A stretch of 64,000 nucleotides of DNA from Chiua virens. Its lineage: Eukaryota > Basidiomycota > Agaricomycetes > Boletales > Boletaceae. The stretch is taken from the NCBI GenBank assembly GCA_019787685.1, contig JAHNUO010000011.1, positions 1,612,001 to 1,676,000 of the forward strand. The letters are read 5' to 3'. The notes beneath the pieces were generated by a model. The model made no database searches, was not told the DNA's origin, and saw only the letters and a list, made by a program, of their open reading frames with translations. Position numbers and translations under genes: made by a program. The stretch's first letter is position 1, and each line of letters opens with the position of its first letter. Shown here piece by piece: positions 19,513 through 31,096 of the stretch.

Positions 19513-20224
19513 ATTTGATTGTGGACTGCCACTATTCCACAGTCACCTAGTTGCGCAGCCCATGTATGCATCCGACTCAGCCGGGTTACATCTCTTTGCT
19601 GACCATGTCCTGGGCATGTTCCCTGACGACAACTTCCTTACCGAGCTCAACACTTGGAACCAACTATTCGAAGCACCATCCCTACCCCAATGCTTAGATT
19701 TCAGCAATCCCTCACTACTGAGCAATGCCATGATGCAGCCATTCATGTCCATGGATTTCAGTGACATATACTCAGCCTCAAGTTTCAACTTGGACCTTAA
19801 TCAGTTTGGGGCATTTGGAGCCCTGGATCTCAGCAGAGATAGCTCTGCATCCCAAGCAATAAACAACAAGCCTCTCTCCCCAATTCACTCAAGTTCATCC
19901 ACTTCACTCTCTGGTCTGCCACCTGACTTGGATACCCAACCACCATGTCGACTGTTACCAACGTTACCGGCTTTGATTGACCACAATCACCATGATGATT
20001 CATTGTTGGGACATTCAAAGCAAAAGTCAATCTGGTCCCAGCGTGCTGAGAGGGATAATGCAATTGGGAAGGAGAACAGCCGGCAGAAGTCGAAAGTGGA
20101 TAAATGCTCAGTTGAGGGCAACCCCACAGTCAAGGGCGAATCGAGAAGCAAGTAAGTCACAACATCTACCCTTATGGGTCAACACTGATGTGCAACATCC
20201 AACAGGAAATGCAAACTTAATTAG

Positions 20225-20886
20225 TTTTTGTGTTCGTGAGCTACTAGTAGTGTACTAAACAAGTACATAGTATACCAGTGTACAACAAATGAGTCAATCA
20301 CCTTGAGTTATGTACAAGACTCCACTTAAAAGCTTGATGATGGAATGAATGTGTGGAAACTTGAAGCTGCATGATTGGAAAGAATGCTTGAAAATGAAAC
20401 ATATATTGAATTGAGACATAGTACATGGAGGGTTCATACTACAAGGGTGAGATGATGTATAACACCAACATGACATACTGGGACAGATGTGCACAGAAAA
20501 GAAGACACCTCTCAACACATGCAGACCATATGCAAGAGTGAAAGACGTTGATGAACATACATTCACAGCAAATACACAAATGGAGAGACATAGTTGTAAA
20601 GAGGGGGAAGGAACCACAAATCTGCATAGACAGTAGACCATGACACAGCTTTTAATGGGGAAATGATACTGCAAGTGTTGCAAGCATGCACGAGCCTGCA
20701 ATGAGCTTGAGTGAGCTTGCAATGCTTGCAGTATGTGCTGCAAGTTATCATTATCATTGATGAAGGACTCGGTGATTGGGATTGGTACTTGGTGTTGTAA
20801 AAGTCTTGCAGGAGTCCTGGCAACAACAGTATTGCATCATTGCAAAAGCAGATGAAGTGATTATGCAAGCTTGTGATGGATGAACT
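20225..20886. other. Stretch without a supported gene
   Basis: This is the 3' flank of the split gene. It is moderately AT-rich, with a cluster of TTGCA/TGCAA words near 20680-20750 and 20790-20900. The minus-strand ORFs here are Cys/Ser-rich and have no recognisable motif. I see nothing to annotate. Confidence 0.5.
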
Positions 20887-20894
20887 ATTGCAAC

Positions 20895-22454
20895 TAGTGC
20901 TGTGCCAGCCTGGCCTGAAGCCACCAAGCCACCAAGCCAAGCCCTCAAAAGCCGAGCCGAGCTGGGCCATTGTGAGGGGCTTGCAGGGGCTCAAGGCCTG
21001 GCCTAGGGATTCATGGAGCCTAGGCAAAGCTGGGCCGAGCCCCAAAGCCCCCAGAGCCATGACGACATCCTCGACACCTGTGGCCCCAGGTCAGCGCTGG
21101 TCAGCCATGAGAATGTGGTGCTGACATTGCGCGAAGTTGCAACCGCACAATGTTTTGTGCCACCTGGACATGGCAACAATGTTACAATGTGCCAGACGAT
21201 GATGCAGCACGTTGTTGCATCATCATCGTGCTGCACCTCACACTTCCTGCACTCCCCTCCTTCCTTTCCACAATGATGCCGAGTTGGCAGACATGACGGA
21301 CGACACGACGGTGGCAGTGGCGACAATTGTTGACGTGACAACACCCCCTCCTCTCTCCTTTCCCTTCCTTTCCTCCCCCTCTCCCTCTCTGCCACCCCCC
21401 CACAGACGACGCAACGGATGACACGATGCAACATGCCACGATGACAATGATGATGCTGGGTCGACGTGACGACACCCCATCCCTTTCCCCTCCCCTTCCC
21501 TCCCCTCCCCTCCCCTTCCCTCCCCTTCCCTCCCCTCCCCTCCCCTCCCCTCTCCCGCTCCCTATCTGCCACCCCACCACGGACGATGTGACGGACGACA
21601 CAATGTGATGTGCCATGGCGATGACAATGACGACAACGACAATGGGTTGACGTGATGATACCCCCTTGTCCCTTTCCCCTCCCCTCCCTCTCCCACTCCC
21701 TATCTGCCACCCCACCACGGACGATGCAATGATGACGACAGATTGACATGACGACAACATCTTTCCCTCCTTCATGCCACCTGGACACGACACGACGACA
21801 ATGTGACAATTGTCGCACCGTCCACACGCCATGTCCATGTCTGTGTCCTCCCCTTCTCTCTTCCCCCACCTTTCTCCTCTCCCCCCCCTCTCGTCTGCAA
21901 CAACAAGACGTTGACAACACGACACGTGGACAATCCAGCACATTGTTGCATCATCCATGTGTTGTGTTTGCTTCCCTCCCACCCACACGTCAACTTGTGC
22001 TGCCACCTGGACACAATAATGATGATGATGAGATGCCAACACAACGTGACAACGATGCGACAATGTGTCGCATCGTTCATGCGTCGTGTTCGAACTTCGC
22101 TCCCCCCTCCCTCTCTCTCTTCCCTTCCACCTGCAAGTCGACTCACTGGCATATCACCACCTGGATGCGATGACAACAATGAACGAGACGTCAACACGAC
22201 ATGATGACAATGTGACAATGTGTTGCATCGTCCACACATTGTGTTTGCTCCCCCCTTCTCTCTCTTCTCTCTCCCCCCTTCCACCCACATGAGGAAGCCA
22301 GCCTAGGCCCAAGCCCCAGCTTTCAGGCTGAGCCGGGCCCCCATCAAGGGCTTTGGGGGGCTCAGGGCTCGGCCTGTGATGTTACAGGGCCCAAGCCCCC
22401 CTAAGCCAGGCCTGAGCTGGGGCTTTCAGGCTGAGCCGGGCTGGCACAGCACTA
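20895..22454. mobile_element. Non-autonomous hAT-like element with GC-rich ends
   Basis: The left end TAGTGCTGTGCCAGCC is matched by the inverted right end TAGTGCTGTGCCAGCC. The perfect 8-bp target duplication ATTGCAAC lies at 20887-20894 and 22455-22462. TAGTG at the ends and 8-bp duplication point to hAT. The ends carry several hundred bases rich in GGGCCGAGCC / GGGGCTT. The interior is a degenerate array of roughly 170-240-bp units, each combining a CGACGACA/GATGAC stretch with a pyrimidine-only tract. There is no transposase; the ORFs inside are low complexity. Confidence 0.88.
21476..21565 (-). repeat. Pyrimidine tract, G-quadruplex-capable on the minus strand
   Basis: About 80 consecutive C/T bases contain many CCCC runs separated by one to three bases. 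The minus strand therefore has a dozen GGGG runs. Similar shorter tracts recur at 21350-21400, 21670-21700 and 21850-21890 in the same element. Confidence 0.75.
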
Positions 22455-22462
22455 ATTGCAAC

Positions 22463-23211
22463 ATGGTGTTGTATGGCGTTGTAGAATGTCTTGCGAATAC
22501 AATGTATCAAACAGGATGAATTACAAACTTTCGCGACTGTATTTCTTATCTGTCATTCGTGCAAATCTTTGCTGACAGTAATATTAGGATTGTTCTGCAA
22601 TATTCTAACACTATTGCCTCCTTTGTGGTACTTTGACTATAATGATAGAGAAACCTTTATAAGATTATATCAATATTGTGACAGCTGAGCTAATGTATCT
22701 GGTTATATCTGCACCACCCCATTTTCCTGATGCCAGACCTACTGTTGCAAAGGAATAATAAGACCTTTTTACCATTATATAAGTTAGCTTTCTTCAGAAT
22801 GTATTATAAGGCATTGTCAGAAAATCTGTGGTCTTGTGATACACATCCTCACCATATCCCCCCAATGATTGACCACCATGAAATACTCACATTCAATCGT
22901 TATTGCATGCCATTGCCTCATCACATGTGTCAATACCAACGATATCCACCCTAGCCACCACAAATTCGTCCAATGGCTATGGGTCTGCTGATACTTGCCG
23001 ACTGGTTCGCATTCCGGTTCCGCACCATCAATGTCATCAAGATTGGCATGTGCAATTTTGCAGTCGCAGGGAACTGAACAATGCAACGGCCATGTCGTGC
23101 ACCAGACTGAGTGTTGGCAATGCAACATGTGTCAATGAGAGAGGTCCGTACCGTCTCCTCGATAGATCCTTATACCTGTAGTATTACCATACTCGTTGTA
23201 AAAGAATAAAC
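22463..23211 (-). pseudogene. TRAPPC11-like pseudogene, third (gryzun) piece
   Basis: On the minus strand, 23190-22930 aligns by eye with plus-strand 41515-41750. Shared landmarks are 'atcgaggagacggtac' versus 'atcgagaagacagtac', then 'aaattgcacatgcc' versus 'aaattgcacacgcc'. Last comes the PLDxF-VA motif (cattggacgaatttgtggtg versus cattggatgggttcgcggtg). The segment follows directly, across the Harbinger insertion, from the piece at 26623-27820. Stops and indels are frequent. The bases 22463-22800 hold nothing I recognise. The family assignment rests on the gryzun-like sequence of the neighbouring pieces. Confidence 0.4.
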
Positions 23212-23450
23212 ATTAGGGTGGTTCAGTATTGAAATCGGGGGTCGATTTGGGATGGATTTGGAATGGATTTGGGAATGGATTTGGGAGACCCAAAACCAAT
23301 TTCAATTTTGACATACCCGGATTTGAGCTCAATTTCGGGTTGATTTGGGTATGGCGATGTCATGGTGCTTGTCGGAGTTTAAAATATGTCAGATGTGTTA
23401 GTATGGACAAGATAATCAGCCATTATCATCAGTCGACCATCTCTCCCTCC

Positions 23451-24962
23451 ATGCCCACCAAATCAGAGTGTCAGTTGGTGGCAGAAGCTGCTCTGCAGAT
23501 GTATCTGGTGTTGGTTACTTCCGAGTCCCAGATATATGCTGATCCAGCAACTTCATCAGAGTCAGACCCTGCCAGTGATGCTTCATCTAGCTCAGACTTG
23601 GACTCAGATTCTGAGTCTGATAGTGGAGAGGCTGCTTTGCTTTCTCCTCCCAGTGACTCCATGTTGCGCATCCTAGGCTTGCTGTATTTCCGCCGTTATC
23701 TTGCTGATCATCAACTGATCAATAAGAGTGGTGAGAATTTGCGTCTGCTTTTAACAGACTGGAAGTGCAACCAGCCAAATATCTTTCAGGCACATGTTCG
23801 CATGACCCCAGAGTGCTTCAACGTGCTCTTGGCTACTTTGAAGGCAGACCCTGTATTCCATTCCCAATCACCTCATTCTCAGATGCCCATTGACATACAG
23901 TTAGCTATTGCTTATACCGCTTTGGCCACTATGGCAATGCAATCAGCACAAAATGGTTGCACTTTGGGCTGGGATTGGATATGGTACAGTATGTCTTGTG
24001 ACAAATCGCATTATGACTGCAGTTTGTCAGGAGGAGTTTCGCCAAGCTGCTTTATATTGGCCATCTGGTCCAGAGAAGGAAGCAGCAAAGCAATGGGTTG
24101 AGGACAACTCTTGTGCTGAATGGCATAATGGGTGGGTCATGGTAAATGGAACTCTGGTTCCCATTTATTCTCACCCTGGTTTTTTTGGCAACTCCTTCTA
24201 TGATCGGAAATCAAATTACTCATTCAATGTTCAGGTAAGTCACTTTTGGTACTATTCATAAGCTAAAAATTTAATTATCATAGCTCATCTCCACTCCTGA
24301 TCTGCAAATTGTGGACTATTCTGTTGGTCTTCCTGGAAGTCAACATGATGCATCAACTTTTGCAGAGACCCGTATCTTCAAGGAACATGATGTTCTTCTT
24401 GAAGGCAATGAGTGGATGTGGGCTGATACAGCATACCCTCTTCAAAGTTGGTGTCAAGCTCCATACAAGGCGTATGTTTATATTTATTCATTGTAAATTT
24501 GTAATTAATCTGAAATATTCTTTTGTCAAATATAGACCTGAGAAGGAGACAACTGAGAATACCACATACAACTACTTTGTCTGCAAGGTTCGCATTCGCT
24601 CAGAACATGCTGTTGGCTACCTCAAAGGCACCTGGCAATCATTGTAAGGTCTCCATGTTTGCATTGACAATGAGAAGCATATTCAATATGCATGTCTTTG
24701 GATTATCACCTGTATCCACCTTCAAACCTTCATCTTGGGACATCAAGATGGTATCAATGCTTCCAAAGATGCTTTTTTTCTCAAAGGACAACAAATTCTA
24801 CAAGAAGAACAGGAGTGTAATACACATTGGCAGGCACTTAGGGAGGAATATGCACAGGAGGCAGAAAATAATAGGATCAAGTCTAGAGATGTGGAGTTAC
24901 TGGAAGCCAGGATCAAAAGGGAAGAGTTAAAATTGAGCTTGTTTAGAAACCTAGATAACTAG
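23451..24962 (+). pseudogene. HARBI1-like (DDE_4) transposase
   Basis: It starts MPTKSECQLVAEAAL, with a Ser/Asp-rich acidic region at about 30-75 and then a MTPECFNVLL region. The nuclease core follows (GNSFYDRKSNYSFNVQ; PGSQHDASTF; MWADTAYPL; RSEHAVGYLKG). Introns fit at 24235-24283 and 24472-24535. Defects are visible: single-base losses near 23914 and 23955 throw the RFGHYGNAIS-GYGTV region through other frames. The first catalytic Asp of the usual D-G-T motif is Asn here (VNGTLVP, near 24146), and TAA follows WQSL (near 24645). A Lys/Glu-rich helix ends the protein. The element cannot move itself. Confidence 0.82.
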
Positions 24963-25022
24963 CCGAATAACTATGTATGTCTATGTTGGAGTTGAACAAA
25001 CTTGAAAGAACAAAAGTTAAAG

Positions 25023-26362
25023 TCAAGGGTCAATATTTCCACCAGCACCACCATGCTGAATATGAGCCAACTCAATCTGTTTCTCTACCATCATAAGCTC
25101 ATGAGCATGTTGTGCAGCAGACTCTGTAGCACGAGCAGCAATCTCATCCTGCTGAGCCTTGAGACGCATTGTCTCCACCCTGACAGCAATTTCATACTGA
25201 GATCTATGCTTGACCTCCTCTCGTATGGTTTTCTCTCGGGCATTGACCTCATTCATTGAAAGGCGGGCCTGACGCTCTGCATCAGCCACCTCCTTAACAA
25301 TGTCCTGAGTAGTCTTGCATTTTTTGGTAGATGGTGTGGTTGTGGTGTTGTTGCCTGACCGCTTTGAAGAAAGAGTTAGCATGACTTTCTCCTTACTCTT
25401 ACTTTTCTCGTGCTGATTCAAGAGTGAATCTAATGGAGGTAAACTGCGATCAAGGATATCATCATCCTCGTCATATAGCATGGCAGGGCTCGAAGCCGGC
25501 CATGGAATCAGATCCTAAAACAAATATTAGCATGTGCCGACAGCATAACAAGAACATACTTCATCCACATCGCCCACCATGCCTAAGACACCAAGGTCAA
25601 GGTTACTTTGGCTATTGGCAACTGCACTGCAAGAGTGATTTGGGTTTCCGCCAATCAAAGTTGCCATCTGGCAATACCACGGAAACTTCTTCTCAATATT
25701 TTCTATAGCTGCTAAGCATATTTCGTACCCATCAACAACAAAACATACCCCACACATTCGCCACCTCACTGTCCTCTCGAAGCTCATCAGCAGATCCAGA
25801 GACAACGAGACCATGTCTGGTCTCGCCAAGCTTGGCCTTGAAGGCATGATAAGTAGACTTCAACCTTACAAATACCATGAATTACATCAGTCTGGCTTGA
25901 AAAACCAGTTTTAAATTACAAATTGACACAATTCTTGATCAAGCTGCGAAGAAGCTTGATATCCTCATTTTTCCATTCGGGACCCTTTTCACCATCAATG
26001 AAAAAGGTAATGGCAATATCCGCACAGTGTTGGATGAGACTTTTCCCCTTGCCAGTCGGTGTCGTGTTGTTTAAGCCACCTAAGTCGAAGCCAAATGCTG
26101 TGCGCCAAGTTGCAGACTCTTCGATCAAGGTTAGAAGGGTGTCAGTCTTGTGGAAATATTCTTCCTTGCCCCATCTATGTTGCATTTTGAGGATTTCATC
26201 AGATGACATCACGGTGTCAGAAGAAACTCACGGAACAACAACACATGAACCTCAGGACTCATCACTAAGCTGTGAGTCCAGTGTGCTGGGGTTTTCCTTC
26301 TCAGCAGTCTTCTTTGAGTCGTTTTTAGTTGGTAGACCCTTGGAGTTTGACTTGCGGGCCAT
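25023..26362 (-). CDS. Second Harbinger gene, coiled-coil DNA-binding-type protein
   Basis: On the minus strand, from ATG at 26362 (MARKSNSKGLPTKND), blocks of coding sequence follow. One block is 26212-25916, with LLTLIEESATWRTAFGFDLG and KGKSLIQHCADIAITFF. Next is 25847-25527, and last 25481-25023, a long charged helix (KEVADAERQARLSMNEVNARE). Harbinger elements normally encode a second, often Myb/SANT-like, protein that partners the transposase. Position and charge fit that role, but I see no clear Myb motif. Intron borders are not resolved and the first exon reads into a TGA, so it may be damaged. It is convergent with the transposase gene. Confidence 0.45.
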
Positions 26363-26580
26363 GGTAAATAGTGGTTCAAGTGTAGAAGCCTGTAGCAGAT
26401 AGAACCATAATAGCAGTACAGTGCAGCATGCAGCCTGATTCAAACTCAGATGGACAGTGCCGACCATGGCCAAAATCTGCGCCACAACAGATTTCGATCT
26501 GTGGTCTGAAATCGACGAATGAAAACCAGTCCAAAACCAGTCCAAATCAACCTCCGATTTCAATACTGAACCACCCTATT

Positions 26581-27820
26581 GCTTACCTCTTGCGGTCCAG
26601 AGACGACTGTCACGTCCTTGTCTCAAGCCAGTGTAACCCGACAAACGCCCAAAACGGCAAGATATTCTGCAGAACACACCCTCTGGTTCAGCAACCCCGA
26701 AAGTGGTGCATCACTCACCAACAGGAAACGCCCTTTCCACCCCGCTTCTATCGCAGTATCGACCACTTTAGAGTGCTGACCCTCCTCATCCACCCATCTA
26801 GCATCCAAAGATAACAAGAACGCACGCAACAGCGGTGCAACACCACCTCTTCAACCCCACACGTTGTCACACACTCCACCACCATCACGACCAATGCCTC
26901 CCCACCCATCTCCCAGTCATCTTGAAGCACCCTGAAATCCACTGGCCCTGGCAACGCCCCCAATGATAGCTGGTACACCACATCCTGATGCCCGAAAAAC
27001 ATACGCACTTGACATCAGGCATCAACAAGTCCTCAAATTTCCCCAGTGTTGTGGTTGATCACTGAACTCCCTACCAGTCATACTCAACTGGACAGAGACA
27101 TCCATCATCTGATTCCTCGACACAACATTATCCAGAAATGCCGTGGTCTGCACAACAGATACCACTGGCCACACCATCCCAAACTGAAGGCTCTTGATCA
27201 AGCCCAATGATCTCTGGTGTGCATGGTCAGCACTCAGGATCAGAACACCGATACGACACAGCAAAGCACCTGCCTCGTCCACATCGATCAGCTGCAAGAA
27301 CACATCGACGACCACGTCCAGTGTGTGATGGTCCATATTCGTGATCTTGACCGCGATGAGGTACACCTGATTCAACACCACCAGGTCTTGGTGTTAAAAT
27401 GATAAGGCTGACAGCTAGAGCAGGTTGTTGCATACTGAATGTCCCCCATGCATCAGCAATGAACCCTCTCCAGAGCTCAGATGTTTACAGGACACTTGCA
27501 GGATTCTCCCTCGTCATGGGAGTAAACAACACTGGTCGCGTGCAGCAAGCTGTCGAGGCAAGTTGAGACTTGACTTGCGCGACGCACGTGGCTCAAGCAA
27601 TGGGGAGAACATCTATGCTGACATCACCGGGCACGTCCAAGACAAGCACGCCCTGCTGTGGTCGCCACCTTCAGAGTACTCCAAACTAGATCAGCTTCTC
27701 ACCCCATACCTGACCCAGCGGCACAACCACACTGGGTCCAGTCATGAGGATGACTGCATCTGCAAAATGGCTGAAATGAAACTAGTGGTCGGTAGACTTA
27801 CAGCAGCTTACGTGCGGTAG
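26581..27820 (-). pseudogene. TRAPPC11-like pseudogene, second (gryzun) piece
   Basis: Minus-strand fragments look like beta-rich trafficking-protein sequence: VYLIAVKITNMDHHTLDVVV and LIKSLQFGMVWPVVSVVQTT (27381-27022), then GALPGPVDFRVLQDDWEMGG (27008-26748, other frame), then LLNQRVCSAEYLAVLGVCRV (26829-26623). The last block resembles SEYLAEDQFSDICRVALAW at plus 41345-41410. The upstream part (27760-27680) resembles plus 41190-41270. I read it as the gryzun region of TRAPPC11 (foie gras), a TRAPP tethering-complex subunit of the Golgi. Two frame changes and stops show decay. The Harbinger element interrupts its 3' side at 26578. Family call is from memory of the protein, without a search. 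Confidence 0.4.
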
Positions 27821-27988
27821 GCGAGGACCTCTCATTGGTGGAGATGCTGTTTAAGAGTCCGCCAAGTTGCTTGGGAACGATGACTTAGATACTTGATTAT
27901 CTTGTCTTGGATTTAGAGATTATTGAGGCAATCATCTCTGTTGTCATGTTATCGGAATAAAGTAAATTTGTTCGGTAACAAAGATAAT
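27821..27988. other. Junction between the gene fragment and the Plavaka region
   Basis: AT-rich sequence with no recognisable feature. The left end of the inserted block must lie near here, but I could not identify a target duplication. Confidence 0.3.
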
Positions 27989-30910
27989 CTATAAATATTC
28001 CTCAGAGACTGTGTGATACCATTCCTTGTCCGAGTAGTTATTAAGATAGAATTCATTGTATACCTCCAAAGAAATATTTGCTGTAGCCTCACGATTGTGT
28101 TGACGACCATAAATCGGAATCAGTTCTACAGCGTGTGTCACCACTGTGATGGGGATCACGCCTCTGACACAATGAGATTGGCCATCAGACCCAAGACATT
28201 GTCGACGCTGCAACTTGTACATCTTTGTTGTGTCATCAGGATCCCTGAATACCTCATAACTGAACATAGAGGAAAGGTTCCTTCAAAGGCACAGGAAGAG
28301 GGTTCTTTTTTGTCTCGGAGAAACAAAATATAACATGGACCTGTGCCACTGTAGGTATCTCTGAGAACAAACTCATTGAGTGGGAGCCAGTGGAAACGAG
28401 TCACAAAATCCTCAACTTACCATCCCGAAAGGACAGATAAAGGAGAACAGTGTCACATTTGCTGAATGGGAATTCCGTGGATGGAGCCAAAGCCTATAGC
28501 TGTTGACTAGGCATAATTTTGAATCCATGGAAGCTGGAAAGGAGCTGGAGCCGGAATGCATTCCAAACATTTAAGACATTTGGGGGGAAGGTTTGAAAAC
28601 CGAGATGTGATAGGCAAAAACTGAGCGCTGAATTGAAGTCAGGGAGCTGATATGTCTGAGAGACCCATTCCAGCGATTGACCCTTGTGGGCAGGTTTGAT
28701 GGTAACGTGAGCAGCGACACGTGCATCTTCTGAGACAATGCCCTTGAGGAAATGATTGCAGATAGGACAGTCACCCAAGGAAAAAGTAGCATGGTCTGTG
28801 GGGGAAACATGTAAGATCCATGCAAGTGTTGGATTGATATCAGTCATTTCATCAAATTCCCCGTCAACGATATTGTTGAGTGAAGCACCACGCTCCGAAA
28901 GGAGGGCCAAGAGGTGGAATTGACGCATTCTCTCTTCCCAATCTAAAAGACAAACAGTTTGCTGGGTAAACATGTGTCGCTGGTGGCTCGTGCACTCAAA
29001 AGGATTTTTGCAATGTGTGATGAGAAGGCATTCACTGACGTCTGCTGTGAATTGAATGGGGGCCCTGATATTATGGACTGAACAGGCAAAATTATGGAAA
29101 AGTTCGAGTTTGGGGATCTTGAAGTGGTTGATAGGGCCAGATGTACCACGGCGAAGTCCAGCGTCAATGATTGCCTGCTTGCACGAATGAAATTCTGTTA
29201 ACGAATCGATCAAGGATGTGAGGGATAAATCGGTGAATGTTGGGGCTTGAGCTTTGTATATGAAATCAATAATGGCCCGAACAGCGTGGACAAAATCCAG
29301 TGAGACCAGTCCAGTGATAGAGGCAACGATCGTCCGTTGCATGTCCCAGTGCTCCTGACCAGTCATCTGCTTGACGTGCGACACACCATTTGAAAAGTGC
29401 CGTGTACCAACTCACTTATGTTGACTCTTGTAGCGGGAATCTAGCTCGTCTGGACCCAACCCCTCTTTGCACCACTTGAGAACGTGGTCGAAAAAAAACT
29501 TGTGTAGAGTGTGGAGAATCTCGGGAGTGAGGAAAGTTGTGGGGTCAGCGAAGCACCAGTCCCTCCAAAAAGGGAGATGGACGCCACTGAGGCCAAGTGC
29601 CTTCACAGCCTCTAAGAACTCCCAAACCTTCCATGGATGGGTGTGCTGAGAAAGCTCATGGATTTGTTGGAGCATGTGGAGCCCGGAGCGAGGTGGATAT
29701 GGGGTAGCATCAGAGAATTGAGCCTTGGCAGCGAGGGTCACAGGGGATACGCTCTGCGCAACACATGCAATTATCAACTGTTCTGGTAGATTGCCTATGT
29801 ACCCTGCAAGTGGTGTAAAGCAGTAACGTTGGTGGCCAGCCAGATCAGCTATGTATGCGCCTCATGCGGCAACACCTTTCAGGGAACCACACACAATGTC
29901 CATGCAACGATACCAAAGCCTCGCTTGGAGAACTGACATGTAGTCACTGTGTGCCACAAATTGGACCTGGGGCATGTATGCGATGCATGACCATGCATGA
30001 GCCATTGCTTTCATGCGCAGGTCGGACCATATATTTTCTATCGTAAGGAACAATGGGTGCATCTCAAGATTTCCGGTGTGTCTGGTAACAGGAGTCTTGT
30101 CGGAGGCAAGTATGATAGGAACAATAGTGGCCCCGATGGGAAGCTGGGCCTAACGATGAGATGAGCACAGAGTAATAAAAGGCATCGGATTGGCTACCTG
30201 TATCCTGAATGCCTCATTTGAGGACATCCACTCGCCATATTCACAGACACTGTGTTTGGTGTATACTTCATGGGGGTCGAGACACATATCATGACGAAAG
30301 ATCGGGTTGCCAAAAATCATCTCAGCAACTTCAAAGGCATCTCTCCAGAGCAGGTATACTGGGTGAACAGTGACATATTCATCCATCTCGATCTTGGTAC
30401 AGTGCCATCGTGGGCCCTGGGGTAACGAGTCCATCCACGAGAAAAGTTCATCGGCTGACTTGAACCCTGGTTTATCCTTTTTCTTAAACTAAATTTGTTA
30501 GGAAAAACCGTCTGTCGAAAAGACAATCATTACTGACCCATTCTGACTTCAAAAAGCATGTAATCTGCCCTTTGTTCAAGTTCTCGCATAGGAATTTTCC
30601 TAATTCTCATTCACCACTGTCAGCGAAAGGATAATAGATATTATTCTGATGTGCTTGCCCAATTTCTTGATTGTATTGGGCTGTTTCAGCAGCTAGATGC
30701 TCCAGAGTATTCATTGCTTTGCCATAGATGTATGCCGAATCTGGATGATATTGACCATGACGGGGTGCAGATTGCAGAGCAGATAAAGCTGGTGGAGCTA
30801 AAAGTTGGCCTTCTTTCAGGGTGTGCTCATCGTTGAGGTGGGACCAAACGGCATTGATAGAGGGCAAGGGTTGTGAACAGAGTGGGCAGACGAATCTATG
30901 AGAAGTGGCA
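27989..30910 (-). pseudogene. Plavaka-type transposase
   Basis: The N-terminal zinc-finger-like segment is CPLCSQPLPSINAVWSHLND (near 30895-30840). Then come LPQGPRWHCTKIE and YGEWMSSNEAFRIQ (30430-30190), PIGATIVPIILASDKT (near 30130-30070), and a conserved body (29777-29412, 29399-28494) with KQMTGQEHWDMQRTIV. The C-terminus is SLEVYNEFYLNNYSDKEWYH (28060-28000). This order matches the KDZ-related Plavaka transposases of agaric fungi. Premature TGA codons interrupt it, for example after RYKSQHK (minus-strand reading at about 29411) and after LKGVAA (near 29862). Where the reading continues, arginine is expected. I did not find its terminal inverted repeats. Confidence 0.72.
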
Positions 30911-31096
30911 AGTGAAATTTGAGCTTAACTCCATTAAATAGCACTCACTCTTCACTGAACTCCAGAGGTTGTGCATCATCAAATGGTTCCATTCAAGAAG
31001 TTGTTGACTCTGAGTGGGTGAGTTGGTGAGTTCAACTTGGACAAACTCCACACTTGCCTCTTGAGTCCATTGCATAGTCAAAAACGACAAGCCTTC

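Larger units (their letters stand above)
3157..20224 (+). pseudogene. Uncharacterised transposon-associated gene split by nested elements
   Basis: Exons fit at 3157-3185, 3248-3348 joined to 18606-18610, 18677-18795, 18847-18956, 19013-19249, 19308-20151 and 20206-20224. Every phase agrees and the sum is 488 codons including the stop. Introns have GT..AG ends, and the one at 18957-19012 has a TACTAAT-type branch site. The product starts MYVHQHIPL, carries the conserved-looking GWKFTILLGGPDPL block, then an Asp/Asn/Ser-rich acidic stretch (19030-19249) and a tandem array of about 11-residue LATP-containing units (19340-19512). It ends in a basic tail. I do not recognise a function, but I believe similar repeated genes occur in agaric genomes. 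The hAT unit (3349-18605) interrupts exon 2, so this copy cannot be expressed intact. Confidence 0.55.
23215..26577. mobile_element. PIF/Harbinger DNA transposon
   Basis: Terminal inverted repeats AGGGTGGTTCAGTATTGAAA start at 23215 and, inverted, at 26577. A 3-bp ATT duplication lies at 23212-23214 and 26578-26580. The 3.36-kb element carries a plus-strand HARBI1-like transposase and a convergent minus-strand second gene, the usual two-gene Harbinger plan. GATTTGG subterminal repeats follow the left end. Confidence 0.9.

Noticed and set aside
21003..22290. ORFs of up to 312 codons inside the 1.56-kb element
   Set aside because: Gly/Glu/Arg- or Pro/Ser-rich frames produced by the tandem repeat and pyrimidine tracts, open in several frames at once.
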